The notes below the pieces were generated by a model. The model did not search any database. It was not told where the DNA came from and worked only from the letters and a program-made list of their open reading frames with translations. A DNA stretch of 30,131 bases from Candidatus Pacearchaeota archaeon (GTDB taxonomy: Archaea > Nanobdellota > Nanobdellia > Pacearchaeales > GW2011-AR1). The position numbers were made by a program, and so were the translations under genes. Position 1 is the first letter of the stretch. Each line of letters begins with the position of its first letter. The stretch is taken from contig NZCQ01000017.1 in NCBI GenBank assembly GCA_002688335.1, positions 1 to 30,131 on the forward strand. Direction: 5' to 3'. Shown here piece after piece: positions 1-6,191 of the stretch.

Positions 1-39
1 CTAAGTACCAAAACATTTATATAGTATTTGTTACTTACA

Positions 40-285
40 TTGGTAACCAATAGATCAATAATAAAAATTGGGGTGGAAAAATTCAAAATAAAATTTCAAA
101 ACATTGGATGGAAGAGCAAAATAATGCAGAAGAGGGCTACATTTAGTATTTCAATTAATAAGTTAGTGGCTGTAGGTTGTAATCTAAAGAAGGGAGAAGA
201 ACTGTACTGTTATCTTGCCGAAGATTCTGAAAAGAGACCTATAATGATTATTTATCTAGATAGCAAGAGAAAAAATGAAAAATAG
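40..285 (+). CDS. Small AbrB/SpoVT-like protein (tentative)
   Basis: About 81 residues. The stretch FSISINKLVAVGCNLKKGEE followed by a strand-rich end resembles the swapped-hairpin AbrB/MazE DNA-binding fold, where a polar strand leads into a short helix and a glycine turn followed by KKGE. That family assignment is by eye and weak. The start is uncertain: TTG at 28, TTG at 40 and ATG at 124 are all in frame. I prefer TTG 40 because the TATA-like TTTATATA at about 16-23 lies close to the spacing seen for leaderless genes elsewhere in the window. An inverted repeat GTTAC-N8-GTAAC (30-47) covers this start and could be an autoregulatory operator. The next gene, a ribbon-helix-helix protein, follows after a short gap with its own TATA box. 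It could instead be an unrelated small protein. Confidence 0.45.
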   Translation: MVTNRSIIKIGVEKFKIKFQNIGWKSKIMQKRATFSISINKLVAVGCNLKKGEELYCYLAEDSEKRPIMIIYLDSKRKNEK

Positions 286-323
286 AAATATTTAAATAAG
301 ACTAAATCCTACTTAATACTACT

Positions 324-578
324 ATGGAACCAATAACTGTAAAGTTTGAACCTAACTTTCTTCAAGACATCGAGAATGTAATGAAAAGGCACAGATATGG
401 AACTAAATCTGAATTTATCAGAGAGGCTATAAGAGAGAAGGTTAGAGATTTGGAAAAAGAAGATGCATTAGCTAGGGTAAGAAAATTATATGGTTCATCT
501 ACAAGAAAAACAACTGATACACAATTGCGAAAAGCAAGAGAAGAAGCATTTAAAGAACTAAGACAAGAACTTAAGTAA
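324..578 (+). CDS. Ribbon-helix-helix (CopG/Arc-type) DNA-binding protein, likely antitoxin
   Basis: 84 residues. The N-terminal strand ITVKFEPNFLQDIENVMKR followed by RYGTKSEFIREAIREKV is the classic ribbon-helix-helix pattern: a polar beta strand that enters the major groove, helix A, a G-T/S-K-S-E-F turn and helix B. The C-terminal half is a charged helix rich in K, R and E, typical of the toxin-binding tail of VapB-like antitoxins. A TATA box (TTTAAATA, 291-298) sits about 29 bases before the ATG, so the mRNA is probably leaderless. The gene faces a PIN-domain gene and their 3' ends overlap by 8 bp, which suggests a toxin-antitoxin pair in convergent rather than operonic order. As inference, it may repress its own promoter. 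The fold is confident; the antitoxin role is less so. Confidence 0.8.
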   Translation: MEPITVKFEPNFLQDIENVMKRHRYGTKSEFIREAIREKVRDLEKEDALARVRKLYGSSTRKTTDTQLRKAREEAFKELRQELK

Positions 579-978
579 ATTCTTCTGGTAATTTTGCAAT
601 AGCAATATTCCTTATTTCATCAAAATCTGTATCTCTACTAATTAACTGAGCATTATTATCCCTTGCGAATATAGCATGTAGTGCATCCCCTTTTGGAATG
701 TTTTTTTGATAAGCAATTTTTTCAGCTTCATCAATCTGTTCCTTGAAAACGTGAACTTTCCTGATATTCTTTGGTTTAGCTACTCTAAATATTGCGTATA
801 TTTCATCTTGACTATATCCTAATTTCCTTAGCTCTCTAACCACAATATCAGAATATAAGATTATCTTATTTCCCAAAATTATATTCTCAATTAATCTTAA
901 TGCAACCTCACCATTGCTACCTCTTTTTTCATAAAAGTCCAGCCATATTGAAGTATCAAAATAAAATTGTCCAACCAT
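571..978 (-). CDS. PIN-domain ribonuclease, VapC-like toxin
   Basis: 135 residues, the usual PIN/VapC size. The acidic metal-binding set is visible: D8 in FYFDTSIW, E49 in DIVVREL, D98 in KGDALHA and D116 with D118 in ISRDTDF. PIN domains are Mg-dependent single-strand RNases; VapC toxins cut initiator tRNA or rRNA. All catalytic acids are present, so the protein looks active. A TATA-like element lies about 27 bases upstream on the minus strand (near 1005). Its 3' end overlaps the 3' end of the ribbon-helix-helix gene by 8 bp, an unusual tail-to-tail layout for a toxin-antitoxin pair. It could also be a stand-alone archaeal PIN nuclease. Fold assignment is confident; the target is unknown. 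Confidence 0.85.
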   Translation of the reverse strand: MVGQFYFDTSIWLDFYEKRGSNGEVALRLIENIILGNKIILYSDIVVRELRKLGYSQDEIYAIFRVAKPKNIRKVHVFKEQIDEAEKIAYQKNIPKGDALHAIFARDNNAQLISRDTDFDEIRNIAIAKLPEEFT

Positions 979-1097
979 CTAACTTTATAATAATCAATTC
1001 ACTTAAAGATATTTACCCACATTAATACACTCCCAAAAACATCCGTCATACATATATAAAATATTGAATCCTATCAACGTTACATTTAGAGACTAAA

Positions 1098-1559
1098 ATG
1101 AAACTAGGAGAAGCATTAAGTTTATTGAGAAAAGAAAAAAGTAGATTAGCTCGTATAATCTCCCTAAGAAAAGAAAATGTATATATTTATGAGGATGAAA
1201 AAGCAACTTTTGATCCAAATGAATTAGGTAAAGAAATAGACAAAAAAATAGAGAATATAAGAAAACTCAAAATAAAAATACAAAAAACAAATAGGGATAT
1301 AACTCTTAATGGGGGAGATATTTCACTAGCAGAAGCGATAATCAAGGTTGGAGATATTAGAAGCAAAATATCTAGCTTAAGCAGTTTATTTGAGAAAAAA
1401 AGAGACTCTTGGATCTATAGAGAGAAAGAGGGAAAAAAGAAAATAGATCAGATCGATGAGCAAAAAGTTGAAGAGGAGATAGAGGAACTAGAAAATGAAA
1501 AATCACAGTTAGATAGCAAGATCCAAATTGCCAATTGGACAAGCCAATTAATCGATTAA
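1098..1559 (+). CDS. DIP1984-family (septicolysin-like) coiled-coil protein
   Basis: 153 residues, nearly all helical and charged. The family landmarks are present in order: the N-terminal MKLGEALSLLRKEKSRLARI, the DPNEL motif near residue 40, the IQKTNRDITL segment near 61-70, the SLAEAI..KVGDIRSKISSL segment and the C-terminal IQIANWTSQLID, which matches the family's IQ.aNWtt.li ending. Function is unknown; one bacterial member was named septicolysin, but that activity is not established for the family. The family is best known from bacteria, so transfer into this archaeon is possible (inference). A TATA-like ATATATAAAA near 1050-1060 would give a short leader. No partner gene is evident; downstream is non-coding DNA. 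Confidence 0.8.
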   Translation: MKLGEALSLLRKEKSRLARIISLRKENVYIYEDEKATFDPNELGKEIDKKIENIRKLKIKIQKTNRDITLNGGDISLAEAIIKVGDIRSKISSLSSLFEKKRDSWIYREKEGKKKIDQIDEQKVEEEIEELENEKSQLDSKIQIANWTSQLID

Positions 1560-1584
1560 TTATACTTATCTAGTTTTAGATAAG

Positions 1585-1804
1585 ATTGCTGATAGTTAAC
1601 AAGTAAGCATAGGAGCTTAGTGTTCATTATGCGCTAAATTTATTTAGTATTTAGTGAATATTATGCGATTGGTTTATTCCAACAACTCAGATTGGGACTG
1701 ATTATCCATTGACGTGACGCTTTAAGCTTAAAGATTAAATTTAAGGATTAAAGATCAAATCTCAAAGCTCATGAACCTATACTTTTCTTTTTTCTATCAG
1801 CAAT
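1585..1804. other. Gene-free stretch bounded by an 11-bp inverted repeat
   Basis: No credible ORF lies in 1560-1822. The stretch is closed by a perfect inverted repeat, ATTGCTGATAG at 1585-1595 and CTATCAGCAAT at 1794-1804. Inside are two imperfect direct repeats of the form TTAGTG-N3-ATTATGCG near 1618 and 1652, and a run of related AAAGATTAAA-type repeats near 1730-1765. It could be a roughly 220-nt structured RNA closed by the 11-bp helix, or a decayed small mobile element with short inverted ends. No target-site duplication was identified and no known RNA family was recognised. Confidence 0.35.
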
Positions 1805-1822
1805 TATCGCCATGTTATAAAA

Positions 1823-1963
1823 ATGGGGAACTCAAATTCAAAAAGCAATAAGGGAATGCCTAGATCATTTAAATGCATCATCTGTAATAAATCTTATGCT
1901 ATGGATTGGGCAAGAAATAATCATGAAAAGTTATGTAAGGAAAAAGATAAAAATGAAAATTAA
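1823..1963 (+). CDS. C2HC zinc-finger microprotein (46 residues)
   Basis: A 46-residue ORF from ATG 1823 to TAA 1961-1963. It contains one near-classical zinc finger: C18-x2-C21-x12-H34-x3-C38 in the context FKCIICNKSYAMDWARNNHE, flanked by basic and polar tails. The exact finger spacing makes chance unlikely in an ORF this short. An alternative start is ATG 1856 (M12), just before PRSFKC. The 3' end overlaps by 11 bp the start of the next zinc-binding microprotein in another frame, suggesting translational coupling. The role is unknown; nucleic-acid or protein binding is the usual use of such fingers. Confidence 0.6.
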   Translation: MGNSNSKSNKGMPRSFKCIICNKSYAMDWARNNHEKLCKEKDKNEN

Positions 1964-2123
1964 ATGGAAATGTCTTTTATGTGGAGATATTATTATATCA
2001 AATAGTAATGAACATCATAAAATGGATTTCTGTAAATGTCGTAAGTGTGCATGTGACCTAGAAGAAGATTATTGCAGATGGATATTTACTAGTTCTTTTA
2101 GTGACATTAAAGTTTATGTATGA
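1953..2123 (+). CDS. Small zinc-ribbon protein, DUF7695-like
   Basis: 56 residues from ATG 1953. The pattern WKCLLCGDIIISNSNEHHKM, then FCKCRKCACDLEEDYCRW, resembles small zinc-ribbon proteins of the DUF7695 type, in which a C-x2-C knuckle is followed by a CxCG-like knuckle and a D-x2-DY-x-R ending. That family name is from memory and tentative. The frame stays open upstream to 1896, but the extra N-terminus is lysine-rich and overlaps the preceding finger gene, so M at 1953 is the better start. It overlaps the preceding gene's end by 11 bp. Function unknown. Confidence 0.55.
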   Translation: MKIKWKCLLCGDIIISNSNEHHKMDFCKCRKCACDLEEDYCRWIFTSSFSDIKVYV

Positions 2124-2129
2124 ATAAGC

Positions 2130-2180
2130 TAATCTCGCAGGAGGTCCATGTTCCCAGGAGCTACACATAATCTCGGGTGA
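2130..2180. other. GC-richer island before the tRNA, possible RNA
   Basis: About half G+C in a background near one third. GC-rich islands in AT-rich archaeal genomes often mark structured RNAs. The octamer TAATCTCG occurs at both ends (2130-2137 and 2168-2175). No known RNA family was recognised. It may equally be a remnant left by recombination next to the tRNA gene. Confidence 0.25.
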
Positions 2181-2184
2181 AACA

Positions 2185-2193
2185 TTTAAAAAC
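2185..2193 (+). promoter_or_regulatory. TATA box of the tRNA-Gly gene
   Basis: TTTAAAAAC is centred about 28 bases before the tRNA 5' end, the usual archaeal TBP-site distance. Confidence 0.6.
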
Positions 2194-2215
2194 ACTTTAT
2201 CTCTACTAATTTCAT

Positions 2216-2286
2216 GCGCTGTTAGTTTAGTGGTAGAACAGCTGGCTTCCAACCAGCAAACGGGAGTTCGATTCTCCCACGGCGCA
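2216..2286 (+). tRNA. tRNA-Gly (anticodon UCC)
   Basis: 71 nt that folds as a complete cloverleaf. The 7-bp acceptor stem is GCGCTGT with ACGGCGC (one G-U pair), with discriminator A2286. The D arm includes the invariant GG; the anticodon stem is GCTGG/CCAGC with loop CTTCCAA (anticodon TCC, 2248-2250); the variable loop is AAAC; the T stem is GGGAG/CTCCC with loop TTCGATT. No intron and no encoded CCA. Ten bases downstream lies the 3' end of a LAGLIDADG endonuclease gene on the other strand. Confidence 0.97.
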
Positions 2287-2295
2287 TTCCCACTT

Positions 2296-3054
2296 TCAGC
2301 TTAAATTAACGATATTTCTTGGTTTAATTAATAAAAAGAATTTATCTCTCTCAACTTTGTGCACATACAAATGCCAGATTCCAACCCCCCTTCCCTTATC
2401 TCTCTTATAGTAAGATAGTTTGAATTTTTCAAATTTTAGGTCTATCAAAAAATTATATGTTTGTTTCATCACCCTCTCAGACGCAGATCCAAAGAGAACC
2501 TTGTTTTTCGATAAATAGCCATCACTATCAATAAATCCACGTAAAAACCCTTTTTTAAAATCAATTGAATGTTCCTCACCCCTTAGAAACACCGTCCTCG
2601 ATTTCTGATTGGCTCCTCGCTTGTCTAAAGAGATTCCCCATCCAACATATCTCTTTATAAAATAAAATAAATCCTTAGAATAATATTTCACAACAAGAAC
2701 ATTTTTCTCGCGATGTAGTTGTGGTTTTTTTAAAAGGCAAGAATTAAATAATTTCACAATATTCTCAACATAGTCTCTCTCCTTCACATTAAAGAAGAAT
2801 CTCACAATATAATGGCCTCCAACTTTATCATGAAATAAATTTCCATCTCCAACAAATAAACCAACCAATTCTCCGATAAACGAATTGTCTTCAGGGAGTT
2901 TTACTTTTTTCAGTTTTTTACCCAATAATCTCTTATAATGATAATACAAGGTAGACTTACTCTTACCAGTAACTCTGCTAATATAATTAAGACTTTTTCC
3001 ATCTCTCATTAAGGAGATAATCTTATCTTTCTCCACACTAGTTAATCTTTTCAT
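2296..3054 (-). CDS. Free-standing LAGLIDADG homing endonuclease with N-terminal HTH
   Basis: 252 residues. Residues 1-45 form a resolvase/Hin-like helix-turn-helix (SVEKDKIISLMRDGKSLNYI, then GKSKSTLYYHYKRL). Two LAGLIDADG motifs follow: GELVGLFVGDGNL (D70) near residues 61-73 and GFLRGFIDSDGYL (D178) near 169-181, each ending in the catalytic acid. Two motifs in one chain indicate a monomeric pseudo-dimer that would cut a long asymmetric site. Both acids are intact. It is not inside an intron or intein; its 3' end lies 10 bp from tRNA-Gly. A TATA box near 3079 is about 25 bases before the ATG. It could be a selfish nuclease or one domesticated as a regulator; which is not visible. Confidence 0.85.
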   Translation of the reverse strand: MKRLTSVEKDKIISLMRDGKSLNYISRVTGKSKSTLYYHYKRLLGKKLKKVKLPEDNSFIGELVGLFVGDGNLFHDKVGGHYIVRFFFNVKERDYVENIVKLFNSCLLKKPQLHREKNVLVVKYYSKDLFYFIKRYVGWGISLDKRGANQKSRTVFLRGEEHSIDFKKGFLRGFIDSDGYLSKNKVLFGSASERVMKQTYNFLIDLKFEKFKLSYYKRDKGRGVGIWHLYVHKVERDKFFLLIKPRNIVNLS

Positions 3055-3151
3055 AATCTATCTAAGAAAAAGACTTTAAATAAGTTGCTCCGAGTTCGAA
3101 CTAATTTTAACTCAACCAAATCTTTTTAAACAACTCTTATCCTATTTATCT

Positions 3152-4051
3152 ATGTCAGAAACACAATCAACTAGCAATTTCGAGATATGGTACAACAAGA
3201 ATTACAAATTACTATTAATCATACCATTAGCATTACTCTTAATCTCACTAGCCTACTTAGGTTATTCATATCAACAAACCGGGGATTTTATTGAAAAAGA
3301 TATAACTCTTACAGGAGGAACTTCTATAACCTTAGTCACTCTAGAAAACTCTTTCTTAATCACAGAACTCAAAAATTATCTTTCAGAAAAAACAACCAAC
3401 TTTGCAATAAAAGAAATAACAGACCTAAGATCTGGAAAACAAAAAGCAGTTATCATTGAAAGCCCTCAATCAGTAGAGGAGTTAAAACCAATTTTAGAGG
3501 GATATCTTGGATACAAATTAAACAATGAAAACTCTTCAATAGAATCAACAGGATCTTCATTAGGAGAATCTTTCTACAATCAATTAAGGTTAGCCATAGT
3601 TATCTCGTTCATCTTCATGGCTCTTGTTGTTTTTTTCTTATTCAGATCTTTCACTCCGAGCTTTGCAGTTGTAATCTCTGCATTCGCAGATATCATCATG
3701 ACTCTAGCTTTAGTTAATTTTTTAGGCATGAAAGTTTCTAGTGCAGGAATAACTGCAGTCCTAATGCTTATAGGTTATTCTGTTGACTCCGACATAATGC
3801 TAACAACAAGACTACTAAAAAGACAAGGAGAATTAAACAAAAATCTATCTTCAGCTTTCAAAACAGGAATGACTATGACGCTAACCTCTATAATTGCCCT
3901 CTCAGTAGCTTTATTCATAACCCAATCTTTCTCAATAGTCTTATCACAGATATTCACTATTCTATTGATTGGCTTAGGTTTTGATATCTTAAATACCTGG
4001 ACAACAAACGCTTCAATATTAAAATGGTACATGGAGACAAGACATAAATGA
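3152..4051 (+). CDS. secF: Protein-export membrane protein SecF
   Basis: 299 residues, normal archaeal SecF length. TM1 is at about 20-40, a periplasmic-side (P1) domain carries TLTGGTSIT (53-61), and five C-terminal TM segments follow from about 146. The SecF signature GYSVDSD (208-214) followed by TTRLLKR is present. SecDF is an RND-type partner that uses ion flow to support export through SecYE outside the membrane. The order secF then secD is the archaeal arrangement. TATA box TTTTTAAA near 3127 puts the ATG at the expected leaderless distance. secD follows after a spacer containing three palindromes. Confidence 0.95.
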   Translation: MSETQSTSNFEIWYNKNYKLLLIIPLALLLISLAYLGYSYQQTGDFIEKDITLTGGTSITLVTLENSFLITELKNYLSEKTTNFAIKEITDLRSGKQKAVIIESPQSVEELKPILEGYLGYKLNNENSSIESTGSSLGESFYNQLRLAIVISFIFMALVVFFLFRSFTPSFAVVISAFADIIMTLALVNFLGMKVSSAGITAVLMLIGYSVDSDIMLTTRLLKRQGELNKNLSSAFKTGMTMTLTSIIALSVALFITQSFSIVLSQIFTILLIGLGFDILNTWTTNASILKWYMETRHK

Positions 4052-4063
4052 AAGGAGAAACAA

Positions 4064-4116
4064 CTGCGAAGCAGCTATCTTAGGATAGGTGACTTGTGAG
4101 GAAAACCTAGGTTTTC
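4064..4116 (+). promoter_or_regulatory. Three consecutive palindromes in the secF-secD spacer
   Basis: Back-to-back hairpins fill most of the 73-bp spacer: CTGC-GAA-GCAG (4064-4074), CTATC-TTAG-GATAG (4075-4088) and the perfect 16-bp palindrome GAAAACCTAGGTTTTC (4101-4116), which ends 8 bp before the preferred secD ATG at 4125. They could attenuate, process or gate translation of secD relative to secF. No Shine-Dalgarno sequence precedes ATG 4125. Confidence 0.5.
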
Positions 4117-4124
4117 ATACGAAA

Positions 4125-5624
4125 ATGAAACTAAACTGGAAAATCTGGCTTTTAATATTTTTCATCTTAGCCTCGCTTTTAGCTATTTTCCCTTTAAGCT
4201 TCCAGTCTGGAGTAAAGATAATCTCTGTTGAACAAGATTCTATAGCCCATGAACAAGGGCTAAGACAAGGACAGATAATTACAGAAATAGATGGAAACAC
4301 AATTTCAAGCATAGAAGATTATCAATCTTACATTTCAAGATTTCCCTTAGATGAGAACCAGAAAGTTTCAATAACCACAAAAGAAAATACATTCATACTT
4401 TTCACGAACAAAGAGCCAGAGATTGGTATTTCAAAAATTGAGAAAACTAGGATTAAAACAGGCTTAGATCTTTCAGGAGGAGCTCGTGCACTAATCTCTG
4501 CAGAAGAGAAGGAACTAACAAATAGCGAGCTAAACGATTTAATCTCAGTAACAAGTGAACGATTAAATGTTTATGGTTTAAGGGATGTTCAAATAAGGCC
4601 CGTAAATGACCTCTCAGGAAATAATTTCATGCTAATAGAAATTGCAGGATCAACTCCGGATGAATTAGAAGATTTAATAAGTCAACAAGGAAAGTTTGAA
4701 GCTAAAATTGGAAATGATACTGTTTTCGAAGGCGGAAAGAAGGATATAACTTATGTTGCAAGGACAGGTGAACAATCTGGAATATATTCTTGTTCGCAAA
4801 CTGATAATACTTGCAATTTTAGATTCGCAATCTCTCTAAGTGAAGAAGCTGCTAAAAGACATGCCGACATAACATGCGATTTAGCTAGCAATCTCACCCT
4901 CCCTCAATATCTAGAAAAGCCACTAGATTTATATCTGGACGAAGTGCTTGTAGACTCTCTACTAATTGGAAGAGATCTGAGATGTAGTGAAACAACTCAA
5001 ATTCAAATATCAGGATCCGGATCCGGGTTAACAAGGGATGAAGCATACTCCGATGCAGAAAATCAAATGAAACAATTACAGACAGTTTTGATTTCAGGAT
5101 CTCTTCCATACAAATTAAAAATTGAAAAATTAGATACAATAAGCCCCCTATTGGGTAAAGAGTTTATTAGTATGATAATAATCGCAGGAATATCTGCAAT
5201 AATAGCTGTCGGACTTTTAGTTTTCATAAGATATAGAAGAATAAAATTGTCTCTTGCAGTTCTTCTAACCAGTTTATCAGAAGTATTAATCATCTTAGGT
5301 TTCTCTGCCTTATTTAATAGGAATCTAGATCTTCCAGCAATAGCAGGAATAATTGCAGCCATAGGTACGGGGGTTGATTCTCAAATAATTATATTAGACG
5401 AGTCTCAAGCCTCTCAGCTCTCTCTAAAAGAGCGAATCAAAAGAGCCTTATACATAATACTTGGAACATATATAACAACTCTCTTCGCCCTTCTTCCACT
5501 AATGTGGGCTGGAGCCGGATTATTAAAAGGATTCGCAATAACAACAATAATCGGAATCTCAGTTGGTGTTTTCATAACAAGACCTGCTTTTTCAGAGATG
5601 GTCAAAAGGATCTTGAGGGATTGA
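4125..5624 (+). CDS. secD: Protein-export membrane protein SecD with a PDZ-like domain
   Basis: 499 residues from ATG 4125; an in-frame GTG at 4089 would add 12 residues across the palindromes and is less likely. TM1 is at about 6-24. Residues about 27-95 read as a PDZ-like module (VKIISVEQDSIAHEQGLRQG, then QIITEIDGNTI), ahead of the usual SecD P1 start TGLDLSGGARALI (112-124). Five C-terminal TM segments contain the signature GTGVDSQIIILDES (about 414-427). SecD works with SecF to pull translocating chains outward. The PDZ-like insertion between TM1 and P1 is not part of the standard bacterial SecD and could bind peptide C-termini or a partner. Downstream lies a long spacer facing the convergent symporter. 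Confidence 0.93.
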   Translation: MKLNWKIWLLIFFILASLLAIFPLSFQSGVKIISVEQDSIAHEQGLRQGQIITEIDGNTISSIEDYQSYISRFPLDENQKVSITTKENTFILFTNKEPEIGISKIEKTRIKTGLDLSGGARALISAEEKELTNSELNDLISVTSERLNVYGLRDVQIRPVNDLSGNNFMLIEIAGSTPDELEDLISQQGKFEAKIGNDTVFEGGKKDITYVARTGEQSGIYSCSQTDNTCNFRFAISLSEEAAKRHADITCDLASNLTLPQYLEKPLDLYLDEVLVDSLLIGRDLRCSETTQIQISGSGSGLTRDEAYSDAENQMKQLQTVLISGSLPYKLKIEKLDTISPLLGKEFISMIIIAGISAIIAVGLLVFIRYRRIKLSLAVLLTSLSEVLIILGFSALFNRNLDLPAIAGIIAAIGTGVDSQIIILDESQASQLSLKERIKRALYIILGTYITTLFALLPLMWAGAGLLKGFAITTIIGISVGVFITRPAFSEMVKRILRD

Positions 5625-5826
5625 AAATATTTTTTTAGCAACCATTTATATGTTCTATCATATAAAAACCGCTTATTTTATATTATGTATCATATAAAAT
5701 TTATAGAGCTTTTTTTAACCATCTCTCTTCCTGCTTTTGAGATCTACTTCGCCTGATCTCATCGCCAAACCGTTATTAATTATAATATTCATATCATTAT
5801 CGAGAATATGGATTAATTGTCTTTTA

Positions 5827-5860
5827 GCGAAGATTTGTGACGAAGGACTAAGTCGATAGC
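5827..5860 (+). repeat. GAA-triloop structured element, copy 1 (divergent)
   Basis: Starts GCGAAGA and keeps the central ACGAAG and terminal GC of the other two copies (6112-6144 and 28741-28773). Pairing is poorer: the upper stem has tandem G-A mismatches and the lower stem has one T-T mismatch and a bulge. The 11 bases TTTAGCGAAGA (5823-5833 with flank) are identical to the start of the 28.7-kb copy. It lies about 200 bp after secD. Best read as a decayed or divergent member. Confidence 0.5.
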
Positions 5861-5885
5861 GATAAAAATTGAAAATGAATTATCT

Positions 5886-5938
5886 GGCTACAATTTTTTG
5901 ACTATCCTTACCAAAAATCTCCTCAAAAAATTGTGACC
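5886..5938. terminator. Long hairpin between convergent genes, possible two-way terminator
   Basis: A perfect 12-bp inverted repeat, ACAATTTTTTGA at 5890-5901 and TCAAAAAATTGT at 5923-5934, with a 21-nt loop. It extends outward by a G-U pair and two G-C pairs with one C-A mismatch (5886-5938). Both arms carry homopolymer T/A runs, so either strand presents a U-run in RNA. The position between two gene ends fits termination; that role is inferred. Confidence 0.45.
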
Positions 5939-6111
5939 ATTTGCAAATTTAGCAAGCATCCGCATAAACTAAATTTACTTAAGTAATTTAGGTATCTCAT
6001 AATTACCCATATTAATAATCGATTCTTTAGAAGTAAAATCAGATACTCGCACTTCTATAAAACGGCAGAATTACATCCTCGACCTAACAGTATGATTTAA
6101 TAATATCTCTT

Positions 6112-6144
6112 GCGAAGAAACTTAACGAAGTTAGTTTTGGGAGC
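6112..6144 (+). repeat. GAA-triloop structured element, copy 2
   Basis: Folds as a closing GC/GC pair, internal loop GAA opposite GGGA, a 6-bp lower stem (GAAACT with AGTTTT), one bulged T, a 3-bp upper stem AAC/GTT and a GAA triloop. Loop lengths and bulge are identical to the copy at 28741-28773, while the lower-stem sequence differs with pairing kept. It sits 47 bases beyond the 3' end of the minus-strand symporter gene, with no T-run typical of a terminator immediately after it. Confidence 0.65.
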
Positions 6145-6191
6145 TGCTTTTAATAATGTAAATCTTCAAAACCTGTTACTAAACTATTTGC

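Larger units (their letters stand above)
5625..6191. other. 567-bp gene-free spacer between convergent genes
   Basis: No believable ORF on either strand. It lies between the 3' ends of secD and the symporter. It holds two copies of a three-copy structured element (5827-5860 and 6112-6144) and a long imperfect hairpin (5886-5938). The rest is AT-rich and I see nothing further in it. Confidence 0.6.

Noticed and set aside
2058..2252. Minus-strand ORF overlapping the tRNA gene
   Set aside because: It overlaps tRNA-Gly and has no recognisable protein motif.
2216..2286. Possible tRNA intron linked to the LAGLIDADG gene
   Set aside because: The tRNA folds fully at 71 nt with a normal 7-base anticodon loop; there is no intron.
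4089..4124. GTG 4089 as the secD start
   Set aside because: The extra residues would be encoded by the palindromic spacer and precede a natural TM1 that starts with MKLNWKIW.
6112..6144. GAA-triloop elements as simple terminators
   Set aside because: No T-run typical of a terminator directly follows the stems on either strand, and loop and bulge features are conserved beyond what a terminator needs.
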